Source of the DNA: Euglena gracilis
Lineage: Eukaryota; Euglenida; Euglenophyceae; Euglenales
Direction: 5' to 3'
Assembly: GCA_039621445.1 (NCBI GenBank)
Contig: CP154956.1
Span: forward strand, 81,402,474-81,466,473
DNA length: 64,000 bases
Made by a program: the position numbers and the translations under genes. Below, piece by piece: positions 52,456 to 60,923 of the stretch. Position 1 is the stretch's first letter. Each line of letters starts with the position of its first letter. The notes under the pieces are model-generated. The model was not told the DNA's origin. It made no database searches and saw only the letters and a program-made list of their open reading frames with translations.

Positions 52456-52750
52456 CAGGGTTGTTGTTTTTTTAGTTTTGGACCCCCTCCCCCGGGGGAG
52501 GGGGGGGGTAGGGTGGGGGGCTCCCTTGGACCTCCCTCCCCCGGGGGGGGGGGGGGTAGGGGTGGGGGCTGGTGGGTATATCTTTTTCGGCCCGAAGGCG
52601 CCCCCATTTTTTTTTGAAAAAGGTGCGCATTTTTGTCCATTTTCGGGCAAAAGTGGGTGGGTCCCCCGGGACCTCCCCCCCCTCCCCTGGGGGCCCCATC
52701 CCAGGGGGTGGGTGGGTGCCGAACCCCCCCGGGTCTTAAAAGAATCCCTG
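52456..52750. mobile_element. hAT-like element in an intron, perfect duplication GTTGGGTG
   Basis: GTTGGGTG at 52448-52455 and 52751-52758. TIRs CAGGGTTGTTGTTTTTTTAG and, inverted, CAGGGATTCTTTTAAGACCC, imperfect. The core on the minus strand has GGTCCCGGGGGACCCACCCA, GCCCGAAAATGGACAAAAAT and the hairpin GGGGCGCCTTCGGGCC. It lies 63 bp after the donor of exon 52313-52392. Without it the intron would be about 197 bp. Confidence 0.9.
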
Positions 52751-52892
52751 GTTGGGTGCCCTCATCCAGAAGCCTGCCTTGAATTTTTGGCTTTTTTGTC
52801 AATCTGAAGGCAGGCTGCTGGTTTTTTTTTGCATTTCTGGTTGTGTTTAGCGCAAGGTTTTCAAAATCTTGCAGATTTTTTTTTCATCTCAG

Positions 52893-52959
52893 GATGAAAT
52901 CCTCTCCCTGTTCCCCCAATTCAAGGATGATATTACAAGCATTCGGCTATTCCCACCAA
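52893..52959 (+). CDS. RRM-like exon, first part
   Basis: Acceptor TTTTTTTTCATCTCAG and donor GTATGT enclose 67 nt: 22 codons DEILSLFPQFKDDITSIRLF plus PP, and one base. The pattern D/E-x-L-x3-F-x-x-F followed by I-x-x-I-R fits helix 1 and strand 2 of an RNA recognition motif. The codon split (A + TT = Ile) joins exactly to the next exon. Confidence 0.75.
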
Positions 52960-53297
52960 GTATGTTCCCTTAATTTATGTTCCCCTCAATTCTACGGCAC
53001 CACACATTCTCTAATGAAAGTCCCATAACAGTCAAATGGAAGTGTCCCTTTCATATGTTCACCACGGGCATGTTAAAATTTCAAAGTGCAGCATCTCAAA
53101 ATGGGTGTTTGTTCCATTTTTGTGAACACATCATTCTTGCTTTTCAAGGTTTCAGAAGCATGTGCAATTCAATGGATGCTGCAAATGTCCCGTGCAGCAG
53201 TGTGTTGTTTTTCCTCGTGTGATCCATGGATGGGTGTTGGATTTTGTGTGCTCTCCCTCTCCATCTGACGCCCCCTCCACTAAATTTGCCTGTTCAG

Positions 53298-53450
53298 TTC
53301 CGGGGACGCGGGGGTTCTGCTTCATCGAGTTCAAGGACGCCATGACCGCCATCCGAGCCTTCACCTACCGCCACCGCTCCACCTTCATGTACCGCGGCAC
53401 GCCCAAGAAGTGCAACCTGGTTCTCCCTCCTCCTGCCCCCCCCCCCATGG
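53298..53450 (+). CDS. RRM-like exon with RNP1 motif
   Basis: After acceptor GCCTGTTCAG the frame reads PGTRGFCFIEFKDAMTAIRA, then FTYRHRSTFMYRGTPKKCNL and a Pro-rich end. RGFCFIEF fits the RNP1 consensus (K/R-G-F/Y-G/A-F/Y-V/I-x-F/Y) with Cys in place of Gly at one site. DAMTAIRAF matches helix 2. With exon 52893-52959 this gives most of an RRM; strand 1 with RNP2 is not obvious, so the domain may be divergent. The strong G/C third-base bias marks coding DNA. Donor GTAGCC at 53451 leaves phase 1; an earlier donor (CTG/GTTCTC) would leave phase 0, as the next exon needs. Confidence 0.8.
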
Positions 53451-54368
53451 GTAGCCCCCATTGCTGGCCCACAAACTTCTTTTAGGAAGCAGCCGCCCAT
53501 GGGTTGTGCAAAAATTGATTGCATCTCGGCCGGTGGTGGGGCTGCTCCCAGGCTGTATTGTAGTCGGGTGCCGACCCCACCCCGGGGGCGGGGGGGGGGG
53601 TGCCTGCCTGGCAGGCACCCCAAGGCACACTCCCGATCCGACCCCCCCCCTCCGGGGGGTGGGGCACACGGCCAAAAGTGCCCTAGCACAACCCCGGTGC
53701 CGAAGGCGCCGGGGAGCCAAAAATGGCCTATTTTCAAAGGAATGTGCCTGGGCGCAGGCCGAAATCCCGACCCCCCGGGGGGGGGGGGGGTAGTGCCTTC
53801 CTGGGCAGGCACTCCAGACCCCTCCTCCCCCCGGGGTTGGTTAAAAAAAGCAGCCTGCTCTGCACCTGATTAAGGGGGGTTCAAAGGCTTGGGGGAGGGG
53901 TGAAGGTTTCCTTTAAAATCTTACGCTGCGTCCCAAAACAGACCTCTCAAGGTGGATCCTTCTTCCTGGGTTGTTAAAGAGAAGCCTGGTGGCTTTTGGT
54001 ATCCAGAGGAATGTTTCAACGGGCGAAGGATCTGATGTGCATCTTTTGCCTTCTCCGGACACCTCCCCTTTGTTGGCCCTGGCAAGAGTTTCAGGAGGCA
54101 AACAGGGGGGTTGGGCTCTGTGAACACAAGTTTGCAGTTTGCAGCAGTGTGGCAAGGTTGTAATTGATTTTGCAATTGGGGGGGATGCGATAACCCCCCA
54201 AATAATATACCCCCCCTCCCGGTTTATTTGGACACTCGAAATCAGTTACCATTTGACAACAAGAGTTGCTTTACACCCGAATGCTTGCCTGTCCCGAACA
54301 TGTGTCTTGTCCCACGTCTGAGGTTTTTTTTTTTGCAACAATTTGCCCTGCCCATCCACTTCTTTCAG
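53451..54368. other. Intron with hairpin-core element relics
   Basis: G/C tracts, GGTGCCGAAGGCGCCGGGG hairpin (53696-53714) and AGCCAAAAATGGCC mark a hairpin-core element whose right end reads GGTTAAAAAAAGCAGCCTG (about 53838-53856). I could not fix its left end or a duplication. GCAGCCTGCTCTGCAC also occurs at 33046-33063. An exon could exist at about 53960-54140 but no donor/acceptor pair stands out. Confidence 0.5.
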
Positions 54369-54461
54369 CAACGGCCAACGAAAGGGAAGCCGGCAGACGA
54401 CGAAATCAAGTGGGCGAAATATCAGGAGGAGGCTTTTGCTTCAGGCTTTGTGGAACCTGGG
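54369..54461 (+). CDS. Internal exon, RNA-binding protein gene
   Basis: Acceptor CCACTTCTTTCAG and donor GTGAGG enclose 93 nt, 31 codons in phase 0/0: QRPTKGKPADDEIKWAKYQE and EAFASGFVEPG. It is a charged linker ending in a Phe/Gly/Val-rich piece. The good splice pair and exact codon count support it over the other two open frames. Confidence 0.65.
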
Positions 54462-54716
54462 GTGAGGGGCTAGCACGAAGTTTGTTGATGCAAAGATATT
54501 GGGTATACCATTCAAATGCCACGCATTACTCTGAGGAATTCCACGCGGATTTGTACTATTTTCCTCAAACTAAAAACTTTTAAATTGTCCATTGTCAAAT
54601 TTAATTAAAAATGTTAAATTGAGTTTTTTTTTAGGAAGGAAAACATTGCATCCTGGGAATGGTTGGAATCAGGTACTTTTTTAGCGAAGGTCATCTGATT
54701 CCATTGAGAATCATTG

Positions 54717-55240
54717 CAGGGGGGGGGAAAAATTGATATCCGCAATTTTTCCGCAATTTCCGCAATTTTCCGCAATTTCCGCAATTTTCCGCAATTTTCC
54801 GCAATTTTTCCGCAATTTCGCAAGTTTCGCCAATTTTTTTCCCATTTTTTTTCCCGCAGATTTTTTTTCCCACCACCGAAGATGGAAGATGCAATGAGTT
54901 CAAGCCATTCTTCAAATGGATCAACAGGTGTGCTATTTTGTTTTGTTGTTTTTTCCCCCCAGTTTACCAATTTTTCTCACAGGTGCACCACTGGTCACAG
55001 GATTGGGTGCGTCCCACCTGTGCAAAAAACATCAAGCGTGTTGATTTGTGCTCGCCTGCATCGACGCGGGTGTTGCGGTGTTCTGAACCTCACAATTGAA
55101 AAATTTCTAAGTCCCCTCAGACAGAAATGTGTATACCCGATATCAATTTTTCCGCAATTTTTCCGCAATTTCCGCAATTTTTCCGCAATTTTTCCGCAAT
55201 TTTTCCGAAGGCCTCCGATATCAATTATTCCCCCCCCCTG
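54717..55240. mobile_element. hAT-like element with subterminal TTGCGGAAAA repeats, copy 2
   Basis: Starts CAGGGGGGGG and ends CCCCCCCCTG, flanked by ATCATTG (54710-54716 and 55241-55247), so 7 bp are certain. Tandem CCGCAATTTTT words occupy 54735-54830 and 55148-55208. The centre (54880-55120) matches 15105-15400 inverted and holds MEDAMSSSHSSN, an intron-like GTGTGC...TTTCCCCCCAG and a segment with GCVPPVQKTSSVLICARLHR. It lies in an intron of the RNA-binding gene. Confidence 0.85.
54880..55130 (+). pseudogene. Gene fragment carried by the subterminal-repeat element
   Basis: Shared between the two copies (54880-55130 plus; 15110-15385 minus) with few changes. MEDAMSSSHSSNGSTG is followed by GTGTGCTATTTTG and TTTTTTCCCCCCAG, which resemble an intron, then by a Cys/Arg-rich frame (FSHRCTTGHRIGCVPPVQKT, LICARLHRRGCCGVLNLTIE). 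I do not recognise it. It may be a transduced host fragment or the remains of an element protein. Confidence 0.35.
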
Positions 55241-55743
55241 ATCATTGAGAATCTGAGAAAAATTTTGTGTTCTTAAATAAATAAGTAAATCTTAATCTTC
55301 TGGGAAAACAGTAAAACTCGTGGATGTAAAAAATGTGGGATTGTGGAATTTCCCATGGTTTTCCGGAAAAAAAATTGCACACAATTTTTCTTTCTCAAGC
55401 CGCAATGGAAACAGTCTGATCCCGACGTCTTCTCCAAGAGGGAGGTTGCATGGTTGTTTATCTTGGAGGGGATTGGGGTCTTGTCGACCCCCCCCCCCAA
55501 GAGCCCCCAAGCAAAGGCCTCACCACGAGCGGCAGAAGCGGAACGACGGAAGCCCGGGAGTGTGCCCAACGTTTAGTTTGTGCTAATTTGGGGATTGGGA
55601 TCTTCCTCTTCTGAATTAGTTTTGTTGGTGGAATTCCTTGGTGCTGACTTCCAACCCGAGACTGTGTGCTTGCGGGGAAAGGTGTTGTCGGCTGTCTGTG
55701 TGGTGCTCGTATGTTTCCACTCTGTGTTGCGGTTTCGCCCCAG

Positions 55744-55903
55744 ACTGGTTGGTGGGGCGTTGTCAGGGGAAGACGATCCTACCAACCCTCGTCCACTTCA
55801 GCACTGGATTATAGAAGTGTCCGCCGACAGAGGGGCTGTCTCAAGAAGATGCCGTCGACATTTTTGGACCAATTTCACGTAAACAGCAGTTGCATAATGA
55901 AAC
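55744..55903 (+). CDS. Probable exon, Ser/Arg-rich
   Basis: Acceptor GGTTTCGCCCCAG and a consensus donor GTAAGT (55904) enclose 160 nt. The frame that joins the next exon in phase reads SYQPSSTSALDYRSVRRQRG and MPSTFLDQFHVNSSCIMK. A second frame (ALSGEDDPTNPRPLQHWIIE) is also open for 45 codons before a stop, so the frame is not certain. The strong splice sites make it an exon in any case. Confidence 0.5.
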
Positions 55904-56071
55904 GTAAGTAGATGCAACTGGGCAAAACAACCATGTCATTTTGCAGGTTTGCACCACGCTTTCTCTTTGCGTGACATTTTTTTTTCGGTGGTTTTTCAAC
56001 CTTTTTTGGGGGGGCATTTTTGGGAAAAAGCAAGGCACTGTTTTTTTTTATGCTTTTGTCTGTCCTGGTAG

Positions 56072-56156
56072 AGAAAAGTGCAGATAGTTGTCCAAAATGT
56101 TCCATTGCAAATGATATTGCAACGTCAAACTGTGGAGCCCCGCAAAGCTCCCAAAG
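56072..56156 (+). CDS. Cys-containing exon, RNA-binding protein gene
   Basis: Acceptor GTCTGTCCTGGTAG and donor GTATTT enclose 85 nt. With the last base of 55744-55903 it reads QKSADSCPKCSIANDIATSN and CGAPQSSQ, ending with two bases (AG). A C-x2-C pair is present with a third Cys 12 residues on, but no fourth zinc ligand is seen. The phase fits both neighbours. Confidence 0.55.
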
Positions 56157-56326
56157 GTATTTACATGCAACTTGCATTTTTCATTTCATTTTTTTGTGTC
56201 GCTTATTTTGAGGGACGCTGTTGGAAAAAAAAAAGTGGTTGAGTGGAAGTGACCCCGTGGGGTCAGTAAAAATTGTAATGACCCAGCAAAGTTGGCTGTG
56301 TTCCTGATGCTCTGGATGTGTCGCAG

Positions 56327-56404
56327 AAAAGAGTTTTTGCCTGCTCCATTGAGGCATCCACAGAGATCCCAACGGATCCATTTCTATTTCTGTGACCAAT
56401 GCCC
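56327..56404 (+). CDS. Basic/aromatic exon, RNA-binding protein gene
   Basis: Acceptor GGATGTGTCGCAG; one base completes AGA, then 25 codons KEFLPAPLRHPQRSQRIHFY and FCDQC, ending in phase 2 at GTGAGG. If the donor is not used, a TGA follows three bases later. The second C-x2-C pair here (FCDQC) could combine with that of 56072-56156 into a small zinc-binding unit, which is inference. Confidence 0.45.
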
Positions 56405-57103
56405 GTGAGGCTGTCTTGCTTGTGGATTGTCTCGTTGCCCGACCTGTCGGTCTGCGCGCCCCTGAGTCCAAACCGAGTTTGACAGCACGCCACGGCGGAT
56501 GGCATTCACGCCCGGGGGAGCCGGCCCCCATTCGGAAGCCCTGGGATCTGCTGGCGTTGGGGAGCAGACAGGAGCAAGTTTGGTGGACAACAGATACCGG
56601 GGCTGGAATAATTCCACCACCAGACCCCCCTCCCCAAAGCAACATGCCCCCCCCCCCCGGGTGCACATCAAAATTGTTCAAAATTTTCAAAAATGAGCGA
56701 TTTCGGATTCGTTTTCAAAGAAAAATCAAGGATTTTCCGACCATTTGGCCTGGTATCCGGTCCTTTGCCGGCCTGCAAAACCGAAATGCCGGCCTGCTGA
56801 AACCGAACGTATTCCCGGCCCCCCCTCCATCCCCCCTCACCTCAAGGCTTCCCATCCATCCCTGTCCCCCCCCCCCCCACCCCCACCAGGCCTTCCCGTA
56901 TTTCTGGGGGCACCGATTTTTTTGGTCAATATTTCTTTTTAGCGCCAAAGGAATTTTCTTTGTGTGTGTGCTGGGGTGGGTGGGGGTGGTCGACCCCTCC
57001 CCTTCCCGTGCAGCCCTGCCCTTAGGGGGGGGGGGTCGGAAACGGTATATGTATGTATGTATGTATGTTTACATATATAGAATACATACATATGAATTTA
57101 CAG
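56405..57103. other. Intron or non-coding sequence with G/C-tract element pieces
   Basis: A long plus-strand frame runs through here but crosses poly-G/C tracts and a short ATGT microsatellite (57044-57066), so I do not accept it as one exon. The part 56405-56600 has good codon-like composition in that frame (TNAREAVLLVDCLVARPVGL) and might be an additional exon. Confidence 0.4.
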
Positions 57104-57372
57104 GACCCTGCACCAATTGCATCTTTTCGCACTTTAAGGACAGGAATGTCTCACGTGGGGATTGGTCCAAGGAAGCCATGGCACGCAAGTCAGGCAAGGG
57201 ACCAACAACAGCGCCAGCAGATCTCAGCCCCGACGCCCCAGACGCGGTGCAGACGGTGCCGTTCACGCAGGTGCTGCAGAGCATGTCAAAGCCAGCGGAC
57301 AACGCGGGAGACAAGGAGCGTGCATCGCCCAATGCACAGGACAGGGGTTTTGGTGCCGCACCACGATGCTAA
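57104..57372 (+). CDS. Exon encoding a Ser/Ala/Asp/Pro-rich linker
   Basis: After acceptor TATGAATTTACAG two frames are open. One reads PCTNCIFSHFKDRNVSRGDW, then KSGKGPTTAPADLSPDAPDA and a charged Asp/Lys-rich piece, with a TAA at 57370-57372. The other ends in DANDPNGFVFGEPSSSLNCV further on. The first has the better composition over most of the length. The 3' donor is not identified, so the end coordinate is the stop of the first frame, not a proven border. Confidence 0.45.
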
Positions 57373-57658
57373 TGATCCCAATGGATTCGTTTTTGGCGAA
57401 CCATCGTCATCGTTGAATTGCGTCCAGTGAGACAGGAGAAATGTCTGATTCGGTTTCCTTTTTTTTTGTGTTTTACGCATTTCATATTTTGAGGTTTTTA
57501 AATTTTATTTTCCCCTCTCCAATTGCATCCCTGTGCCTGACTCAGTCCAAGCGTTCACATTTCGGAACTTTTTTTTTCTGTCCGAAAAACCCTGCCAACT
57601 TGTTTCTGGCTCCATTCAACACCATCGGTCTCCCTGTCTTTTCTCTGCCGGCTTTCAG

Positions 57659-57908
57659 CAAACGGGGCCTTCGCCGCAAGGAACCGGTTGGACGCTCCCC
57701 GAGCGCGTTCCCGAGTGGCCGGCCCTGTGTGTGCCCCTGGGCTGTCAGCGACGCGGACCAGGCCAGCCCGCCGCCGTCCAAGCCCAAGGATGAGCGCCGG
57801 GAGGAGTCCTCAGCGCGGGATCGGCCCCGGGAGGACCGCCCGCATCCCGTCTTGCCGCGAGGGGGGTTGTTGGGAGGGTCGAAGGGGTTGCCGGGGAAGC
57901 GGCTTTAA
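57659..57908 (+). CDS. Arg/Glu/Asp/Pro-rich exon
   Basis: Acceptor TCTCTGCCGGCTTTCAG. The frame reads KRGLRRKEPVGRSPSAFPSG, then SDADQASPPPSKPKDERREE, SSARDRPREDRPHPVLPRGG, with a TAA at 57906-57908. Strong G/C third-position bias and alternating charged residues resemble RD/RS-like disordered regions of splicing or translation factors. If spliced before the stop (no good donor seen) it continues; otherwise it would be an alternative terminal exon. Confidence 0.55.
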
Positions 57909-58106
57909 AACAGACAGGCACGACCGAATCAGATTTTGGCACAACTTTGGGGTTTGACGCATGCGGCCCTAGGAGGTATGCAACTGCGGATTTGAGTGTG
58001 TGTTTGAGTGTGCGGTGTTGTGTTGTGTTGACCTTTGCATTGTGTTGTCTTGTGTTCTTGTGCTGTTGTGTTGCGTGTGTGTGTGTGTGTAAATGCGTGT
58101 GTGTAC

Positions 58107-58137
<31 letters not shown>

Positions 58138-58183
58138 AGCGCATATTTTGTGATATGCAATTTGGAGCTTGTTTGGTTTGCAG

Positions 58184-58429
58184 GCCGCTTTGCAAACCTG
58201 CCAAAGCCAAGAAAAATTTCTTCCGCGGTTTCAGCATAACAATCTGCTGCCTAGTGCCAATGCAGCAACGTCCCAAGACATCAGCGCGCAAGGTGTTTCC
58301 GACCAGGTCAGGTGTGGGTGCCGCTTTTTCAGATGGATGCGCTGTCGTGATCGGGACCGTCCATCCGAGGCCCGCCGTGCCAGCGACCGGACTTCTCTCA
58401 CTGTTGCCTTCCTCTCTTTGGATGGTGTC
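58184..58429 (+). CDS. Gln/Asn-rich then Arg/Asp-rich exon
   Basis: Acceptor TTTGGTTTGCAG, then AALQTCQSQEKFLPRFQHNN, LLPSANAATSQDISAQ and, still in frame, MRCRDRDRPSEARRASDRTS. A donor (CAAG/GTGTTT) after DISAQ would cut the exon at about 58291 and allow a second exon to start after CCGCTTTTTCAG at 58335. At 58430 a hAT-like element with its target copy ATGGTGTC interrupts the sequence, so the original 3' border is disturbed. Confidence 0.5.
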
Positions 58430-59012
58430 CAGGGGTTTTCTTACCGACCGGGGGGGGGGGTTGTACACCCCCAACCTGCAACCCCCGACCGGGGGATGGT
58501 CGGTATATAGGGGTGGTCGGAGGACAAGCGGGGGGGGGGGGCGGGTACTAACAAGTCAGTATCGCCGACTTTTAAGCCCCCCCCTGATTTTTTTTTGTCC
58601 AAATCAGTCAAAACCCACCCAAATGGCTCCAGAACCCCCGGTGGTAAATATGCAAAAACTTGGGGGGAAAATGTCCGTTTTGGGCCACTTTTGGCAAAAG
58701 AACACCTCTCTCCATTGGATTTTCAATATAATGTCAAAATTTCGCACAAAAAGGACTTGGCCCTCCAAGTACGTTGCCAACATAGAAGGGATTTTGTTAT
58801 TTGAAGGGGCGCGGGGGGGGGGGGGCGGAGTCCCCCCCCCCGCCTATGCCAAAGTGAGCCACAAAAACGACTTAGCCCCCGAGCATGTTGCCAACATGGA
58901 AGGGATTTTGTTATTTGAGGCTCGGGTGGGGGTGGAGGGGGGAGTTTTCTGCCCATCGTCCCCAGTCTACCGTTTGGCACTCCCCGGGGGGGGGTCCTTA
59001 AGGAAACCCCTG
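58430..59012. mobile_element. hAT-like element, 583 bp, with nested repeats
   Basis: Flanked by ATGGTGTC (58422-58429) and ATGGCGTC (59013-59020). TIRs CAGGGGTTTTCTTA and, inverted, CAGGGGTTTCCTTAAGGACC. Within it a GACCGGGG element piece (58444-58515) and a palindrome-type interior (58546-58960, with ACTAACAAGTCAG, CGCCGACTTTTAAGCCCC and the AACCCACCCAAATGGC core) have accumulated. It sits directly beside coding-like sequence of the RNA-binding gene. Confidence 0.85.
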
Positions 59013-59035
59013 ATGGCGTCAAGGCTTCCCCATAG

Positions 59036-59111
59036 TTAGGCCTCACTTCGGCTGAACGGAGGGGAAAAGTGAACCAACCATTGCTTGATAACCAAACAGA
59101 CCCATCTTGGG
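59036..59111 (+). CDS. Short exon after the inserted element
   Basis: After acceptor TTCCCCATAG the frame reads LGLTSAERRGKVNQPLLDNQ and TDPSW, then donor GTGAAG. Polar, Asn/Gln-containing composition fits the exon at 58184-58429. The acceptor lies 15 bp beyond the element's target copy, so the element may now form the intron between the two exons. Confidence 0.45.
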
Positions 59112-59216
59112 GTGAAGTTTGTACAACCAAATAACAGTGGGGGGATTTTATTTGGGTGGTTTTAAGATATATGTATGTCACTCTTGGCAAAGAATTTTCA
59201 TTTTTCAGGTTGCCAG

Positions 59217-59428
59217 CAGGTTTCTTTTCAATATGGAAGACCACAGGGGGGGTGATCCCTCCCGGGAGCGGGGTGGGTGTCCCAGGCCGGAGGCAGGGGT
59301 ATGGTTTTCAGCGCGAAGCGCCACAAACTTTCTTTGGTAAATGCCCTTGGACCCCCCCCCCCCCCGGAGGTGTGTCCTGTGCCGGGCCGGGGTGGGGGAC
59401 CCCTCCCCCCGGTCTTCAAAAGAACCTG
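59217..59428. mobile_element. hAT-like element, 212 bp, directly after an acceptor-like site
   Basis: Flanks GTTGCCAG (59209-59216) and GTTGTCAG (59429-59436). TIRs CAGGTTTCTTTTCAATA and, inverted, CAGGTTCTTTTGAAGACC. The hairpin CAGCGCGAAGCGCC lies near 59309-59322. The left target copy follows TTTTTCAG immediately, and each target copy itself ends in CAG, so the insertion duplicated an acceptor-like sequence. Confidence 0.85.
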
Positions 59429-59594
59429 GTTGTCAGAAAATGACAGCTGCTGAGGGGGAATGGTAATACCCCACTGCAATATCTCGCTCCGACACAATTT
59501 TAACCCCAGAAAGCCATCTGGCCAAAGGAAGGCCTACGTGATGAGCACAAGGTCAAAGTGAGATTCTTTGTGCTGACTTTATGTGGACTTCATT

Positions 59595-59780
59595 ATGACC
59601 GGCGGCATCGAAACACCCCCGTCCGGCTGCTCCGCCTCTCCGGAGCGCCGCCGCAGCCCGCCCCGAGACTCCCGCAGCCGCGACGACGGCCGCAGGGACG
59701 ACCGCAGCCGAGACAGCCGCCGGCCGCTGGACTCTCTGGACCGCGCCATGGCTGTGGCTGAGCCCCCCCCCCCTCCTTGA
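59595..59780 (+). CDS. Arg/Ser/Asp-rich (RS-like) exon
   Basis: The frame reads TGGIETPPSGCSASPERRRS, PPRDSRSRDDGRRDDRSRDS and RRPLDSLDRAMAVAEPPPPP, ending in TGA at 59778-59780. SPERRRSPPRDSRSRD is an RS-type sequence, the kind phosphorylated by SR-protein kinases in splicing factors. With the RRM-like exons upstream this supports an SR-like RNA-binding protein. No clear acceptor was found at the 5' side; the ATG at 59595 may be internal. The stop could be real for one isoform. Confidence 0.6.
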   Translation: MTGGIETPPSGCSASPERRRSPPRDSRSRDDGRRDDRSRDSRRPLDSLDRAMAVAEPPPPP

Positions 59781-60213
59781 CACTGTACTGTGTCGATGGT
59801 GCGTGGTGAAGGGAGTTTTTTGCAGTTTTCCAGGGCCCCGACTTTCTGTGGTGAAGCGTCACAAAAAGCACCATTTTTCGAAGAGTTTGTCGCGCAAGTA
59901 TGTGATGTGTCAGCGGGAGTGTCTTGGCATTTGACAATTGGATTTCGAGCAACGATGCCTTGGAATGTGTTCGATGATGGGGATCAGCTGGACGGCAAAT
60001 GCAAAAGAAAAAATCTCTGGCCAAAAAAATGAAAAAGAATCTGGCAATCGTCTGGTGATCGTTCTGGGTCTTCGGAGTTGATACCAAGGAGATGGATTTG
60101 TTTCGCTGCTGCTGGGAAGAGATGGAAGCTCCTCGACCACCCATTCAAAAGCCCTTACGGCAGAGAGTCAAAAGAAATGCCCACGCCTCCATGGACCCCC
60201 CCTGCCTTCTCAG

Positions 60214-60327
60214 CCACTGACAAGCGACGATCCGTTCCGCGCGCCGGCGCGGCGTGTGCGGGCCACCGCTGAGTTGAACGCTCCCCCCCCCATCCTCTCC
60301 ACAAAGGGAGCCCGGCACCCACTCTGA
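60214..60327 (+). CDS. Probable exon, Arg/Ala/Pro-rich
   Basis: Acceptor CCCCCTGCCTTCTCAG. A phase-0 frame reads PLTSDDPFRAPARRVRATAE and LNAPPPILSTKGARHPL, followed by TGA at 60325-60327. The first part is G/C-biased and protein-like. A second frame (TDKRRSVPRAGAACAGHR) is also open to a stop. Donor not resolved. Confidence 0.4.
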   Translation, partial: PLTSDDPFRAPARRVRATAELNAPPPILSTKGARHPL

Positions 60328-60446
60328 CCTGGAACCCCAAATCCCAGCTTTCCTCGAGGCCGGGGCGGGGCCGCCACCTTATACGCAGTCCTGAACCAGA
60401 CCAGCCCAAACTTCAGAACGCTGGGATGGGAAGGTGGGTGTCTCAG

Positions 60447-60657
60447 CTGTTCCTTGCTGAGCAACTTCGGTCGCAGCAGCGGCGAGCCCGTGGGCAGCCC
60501 GCCCCGGGAGGACCGCGGGTACCGCAACCCATTCCTCGACGAGCGACGGACCGACGACCGGCAGCCAGGGGCCGAGCCACGTTTTTGGTGGACGGGCTGG
60601 AGAACCCAAGGGCGTTTTCCCCTCCCTCTGAACTTGACTTGGGAACCCCGGAACTGA
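60447..60657 (+). CDS. Last exon of the RNA-binding protein gene
   Basis: Acceptor GGTGGGTGTCTCAG or the later CTTGCTGAG leads into SNFGRSSGEPVGSPPREDRG, YRNPFLDERRTDDRQPGAEP and a Trp/Arg-rich end, with TGA at 60655-60657. Arg/Asp/Glu alternation matches 57659-57908 and 59595-59780. A polyadenylation signal follows 200 bp later, so I take this as the 3' terminal exon. Confidence 0.6.
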
Positions 60658-60856
60658 GACCCCGGTGTGTGAGAAAGCATCTGCAAGTTTCCCTGCGTTT
60701 TCTGTCTTCTGCACACGATTAGAGTGAGCATCCATCTGTACTAATTTTATTTTTTGTTATTTTGAAGTAATCACCATGTAGAAACAGACATTTTTTTGTT
60801 TGGTTTTTTTATTTGTTCGACATTTTGTTAATGATTTTGTCAAAGTTTGTAGTTTA

Positions 60857-60862
60857 AATAAA
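60857..60862 (+). terminator. AATAAA polyadenylation signal
   Basis: AATAAA within AGTTTAAATAAAATTTAAAT, 200 bp beyond the stop at 60657, in T-rich sequence with TGTTTATTTTTCGTG downstream. It marks the likely 3' end of the plus-strand gene. Confidence 0.6.
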
Positions 60863-60923
60863 ATTTAAATGTTAAAATGTTTATTTTTCGTGTTTCATTA
60901 ATAAAAATAGGCAAACTGGCAAA

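Noticed and set aside
53550-53856. A hAT-like element with ends CAGGCTG and CAGCCTG
   Set aside because: The flanking 8-mers (GCTGCTCC and CTCTGCAC) do not match, so the left end is not established.
56392-57372. A plus-strand open frame of 326 codons
   Set aside because: It crosses poly-G/C tracts and a microsatellite and contains good splice acceptors inside; composition changes abruptly, so it is not one coding exon.
58035-59039. A plus-strand open frame of 334 codons
   Set aside because: It starts in a GT microsatellite and runs through the hAT-like element at 58430-59012 with its target duplication. Only the part before 58430 has gene-like composition, and in another frame.
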